Below are positions 62,920 to 64,000 of a stretch of DNA of 64,000 bases, piece after piece. This stretch comes from Blautia coccoides (GTDB taxonomy: Bacteria > Bacillota > Clostridia > Lachnospirales > Lachnospiraceae), in contig NZ_CP136422.1 in assembly GCF_034355335.1 (NCBI RefSeq), positions 1,181,001-1,245,000 on the forward strand, given 5' to 3'. Under the pieces are notes generated by a model that was not told the DNA's origin, ran no database searches, and saw nothing but the letters and a program-made list of their open reading frames with translations. Position numbers and translations under genes: made by a program. Position 1 is the stretch's first letter; every line of letters starts with the position of its first letter.

Positions 62920-63873
62920 ATGATGTATCTCTGGCTTCTGCTGGGATTTGTCTTTCTGGTAAAGGGAGCGGATCTCTTTGTGGACGGATGTTCTTCTATT
63001 GCCAAGACCCTGCGGGTTCCATCCATTATCATCGGCCTGACCATTGTGGCCTTCGGCACCAGTGCGCCGGAGGCCTCAGTGAGTATCATGGCCTCCCTGT
63101 CAGGCAATAACGATATTGCCATCAGCAATGTCATCGGTTCCAATCTGTTCAACAGTCTGGCAGTGATCGGTGTGTGCGGCGTGGTCCTGCCCATGAAAAT
63201 ACAGGGAGGACTGCTGAAAAAGGAGATGCCTTTTTCTATTCTGGTCACAGGACTCTTGCTCTTATTTTGTATGTTCTCCATCGGAGGAGGGAAGGGTGTA
63301 CTGCAGATCGGGCGTCTGGAAGGGCTGATCCTGCTTCTGCTGTTCGCGGGATTTCTGTATATGCAGATAAGATCAGCACTGAAGACCCGCACCGTAAGGC
63401 CGGAGGAGGAGAATATCGGCAGGAAGCTTTCTCCTGTCAGGAGTATTGTATATGCGGTCCTGGGTATTGCCATGATAATCATAGGCGGGGAACTGGTGGT
63501 AGACAGCGCAAGTGACATTGCGGCTGCCTTTGGCATGAGCCAGACCCTGATCGGACTGACCATTGTGGCAGTGGGTACTTCCCTGCCGGAGCTTGTCACC
63601 TCTGTGGTGGCTTCCACAAAAGGGGAGAATGACCTGGCTATGGGCAATGTTATAGGGTCAAATATATTCAATATCCTACTGATCATTGGAGCGTCCGCCG
63701 CCATTTCACCCATGACGATCAGCAGGGAGTCCATCTATGACGGGGCTATGCTGCTTGTGATGAGCATCATTCTCTTTGTCCTGGCGAAAAAGGGAGAGAA
63801 GATCAGCAGAGGAGAAGCGGTACTGCTCTTAGCACTCTATGGAGGATATACAGCTTATATTATAATGCGGTGA
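62920..63873 (+). CDS. Calcium/sodium antiporter (CaCA family, YrbG-like)
   Basis: Exchangers of this family swap Na+ or H+ for Ca2+ across the membrane. The 317-residue product has about ten spans and two inverted alpha-repeats: VAFGTSAPEASVSIMASLSG near residue 45 with SNVIGSNLFNSLAVIG, and VAVGTSLPELVTSVVASTKG near 215 with GNVIGSNIFNILLIIG. AGAGG lies eight bases before the ATG at 62920; the longer frame from 62836 has a poor N-terminus and crosses the inverted repeat. A terminator follows. Confidence 0.93.
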   Translation: MMYLWLLLGFVFLVKGADLFVDGCSSIAKTLRVPSIIIGLTIVAFGTSAPEASVSIMASLSGNNDIAISNVIGSNLFNSLAVIGVCGVVLPMKIQGGLLKKEMPFSILVTGLLLLFCMFSIGGGKGVLQIGRLEGLILLLLFAGFLYMQIRSALKTRTVRPEEENIGRKLSPVRSIVYAVLGIAMIIIGGELVVDSASDIAAAFGMSQTLIGLTIVAVGTSLPELVTSVVASTKGENDLAMGNVIGSNIFNILLIIGASAAISPMTISRESIYDGAMLLVMSIILFVLAKKGEKISRGEAVLLLALYGGYTAYIIMR

Positions 63874-63899
63874 TAGATGAGAGATTGTCACATTGTGTT

Positions 63900-63942
63900 T
63901 GCAGCAGCATGGTCAAGGCAGGCCATGCTGCTGCATTTTTTA
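63900..63942 (+). terminator. Terminator after the antiporter gene
   Basis: TGCAGCAGCATGG and CCATGCTGCTGCA form a perfect 13-pair stem with a 12-base loop, followed by TTTTTT. The remaining 58 bases of the window show nothing recognisable. Confidence 0.9.
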
Positions 63943-64000
63943 GGGCCGGTGGTCTGCTGTGATGTTGTCAGGCAGACGCCGGCTTCTGTTGTTTCAGGTC

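Overview
This is a bacterial chromosome window that looks like a gut member of the Lachnospiraceae, and Blautia or a close relative is my best guess. The guess rests on the ribosomal alpha-operon tail (rpsM-rpsK-rpsD-rpoA-rplQ), an unusually long L17, a type III glutamine synthetase, several large hybrid histidine kinases, an rha cluster, and ferredoxin-linked anaerobic enzymes. I made no database search; all calls are from motifs, gene order and translation-start signals.

Layout. 0.2-3.3 kb: ribosomal proteins and RNA polymerase alpha, ending in a terminator. 3.3-8.6 kb: a repeat-rich stretch holding a lipid kinase, a YtaF-like membrane protein and glutamine synthetase III, with a 200-base palindrome, an 11-unit decayed tandem array apparently seeded by the 3' end of the kinase gene, and a nested 63-base tandem array. 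8.7-12.8 kb: a MoxR-type ATPase/VWA-protein pair and a 23S rRNA methyltransferase. 12.9-16.9 kb: a strikingly AT-rich island with a DUF2971 gene followed by a DUF1016/PDDEXK nuclease gene (a candidate defence cassette), hairpins, a diverged duplicated upstream region in front of two small exported-protein genes (one of them broken), bracketed by similar terminator-like repeats. 16.9-27.8 kb: a GNAT enzyme, a chemoreceptor, two hybrid sensor kinases, an Fe-S aldo/keto reductase, an unknown membrane protein and endonuclease III.

27.9-32.1 kb (minus strand): a tightly overlapping moxR-DUF58-transglutaminase operon. 32.2-41.4 kb: housekeeping and envelope genes (hydrolase, TagA-like protein, YitT, CdaR-like regulator, ftsEX, C-terminal processing protease, DegV, HD-GYP response regulator). 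41.4-46.3 kb: L-rhamnose catabolism, with a divergent AraC-type regulator and rhaB-rhaA-rhaD. 46.4-56.6 kb: an AraC regulator, two TIM-barrel isomerase/epimerase-like enzymes, two Gfo/Idh/MocA dehydrogenases, a GPH-type sugar transporter and a large hybrid kinase. This set fits an oxidative (3-keto) glycoside or cyclitol breakdown pathway.

56.7-64 kb: a DUF2156 protein with an Eis-like acetyltransferase, a desulfoferrodoxin with a degenerate first iron site, a two-polypeptide 2-oxoacid:ferredoxin oxidoreductase (gamma-delta and alpha-beta fusions) and a Na+/Ca2+-type antiporter. The features most worth following up are the AT-rich nuclease cassette, the 47.6-56.6 kb sugar locus with its built-in sensor kinase, and the three different non-coding repeat structures in the first 8.2 kb.
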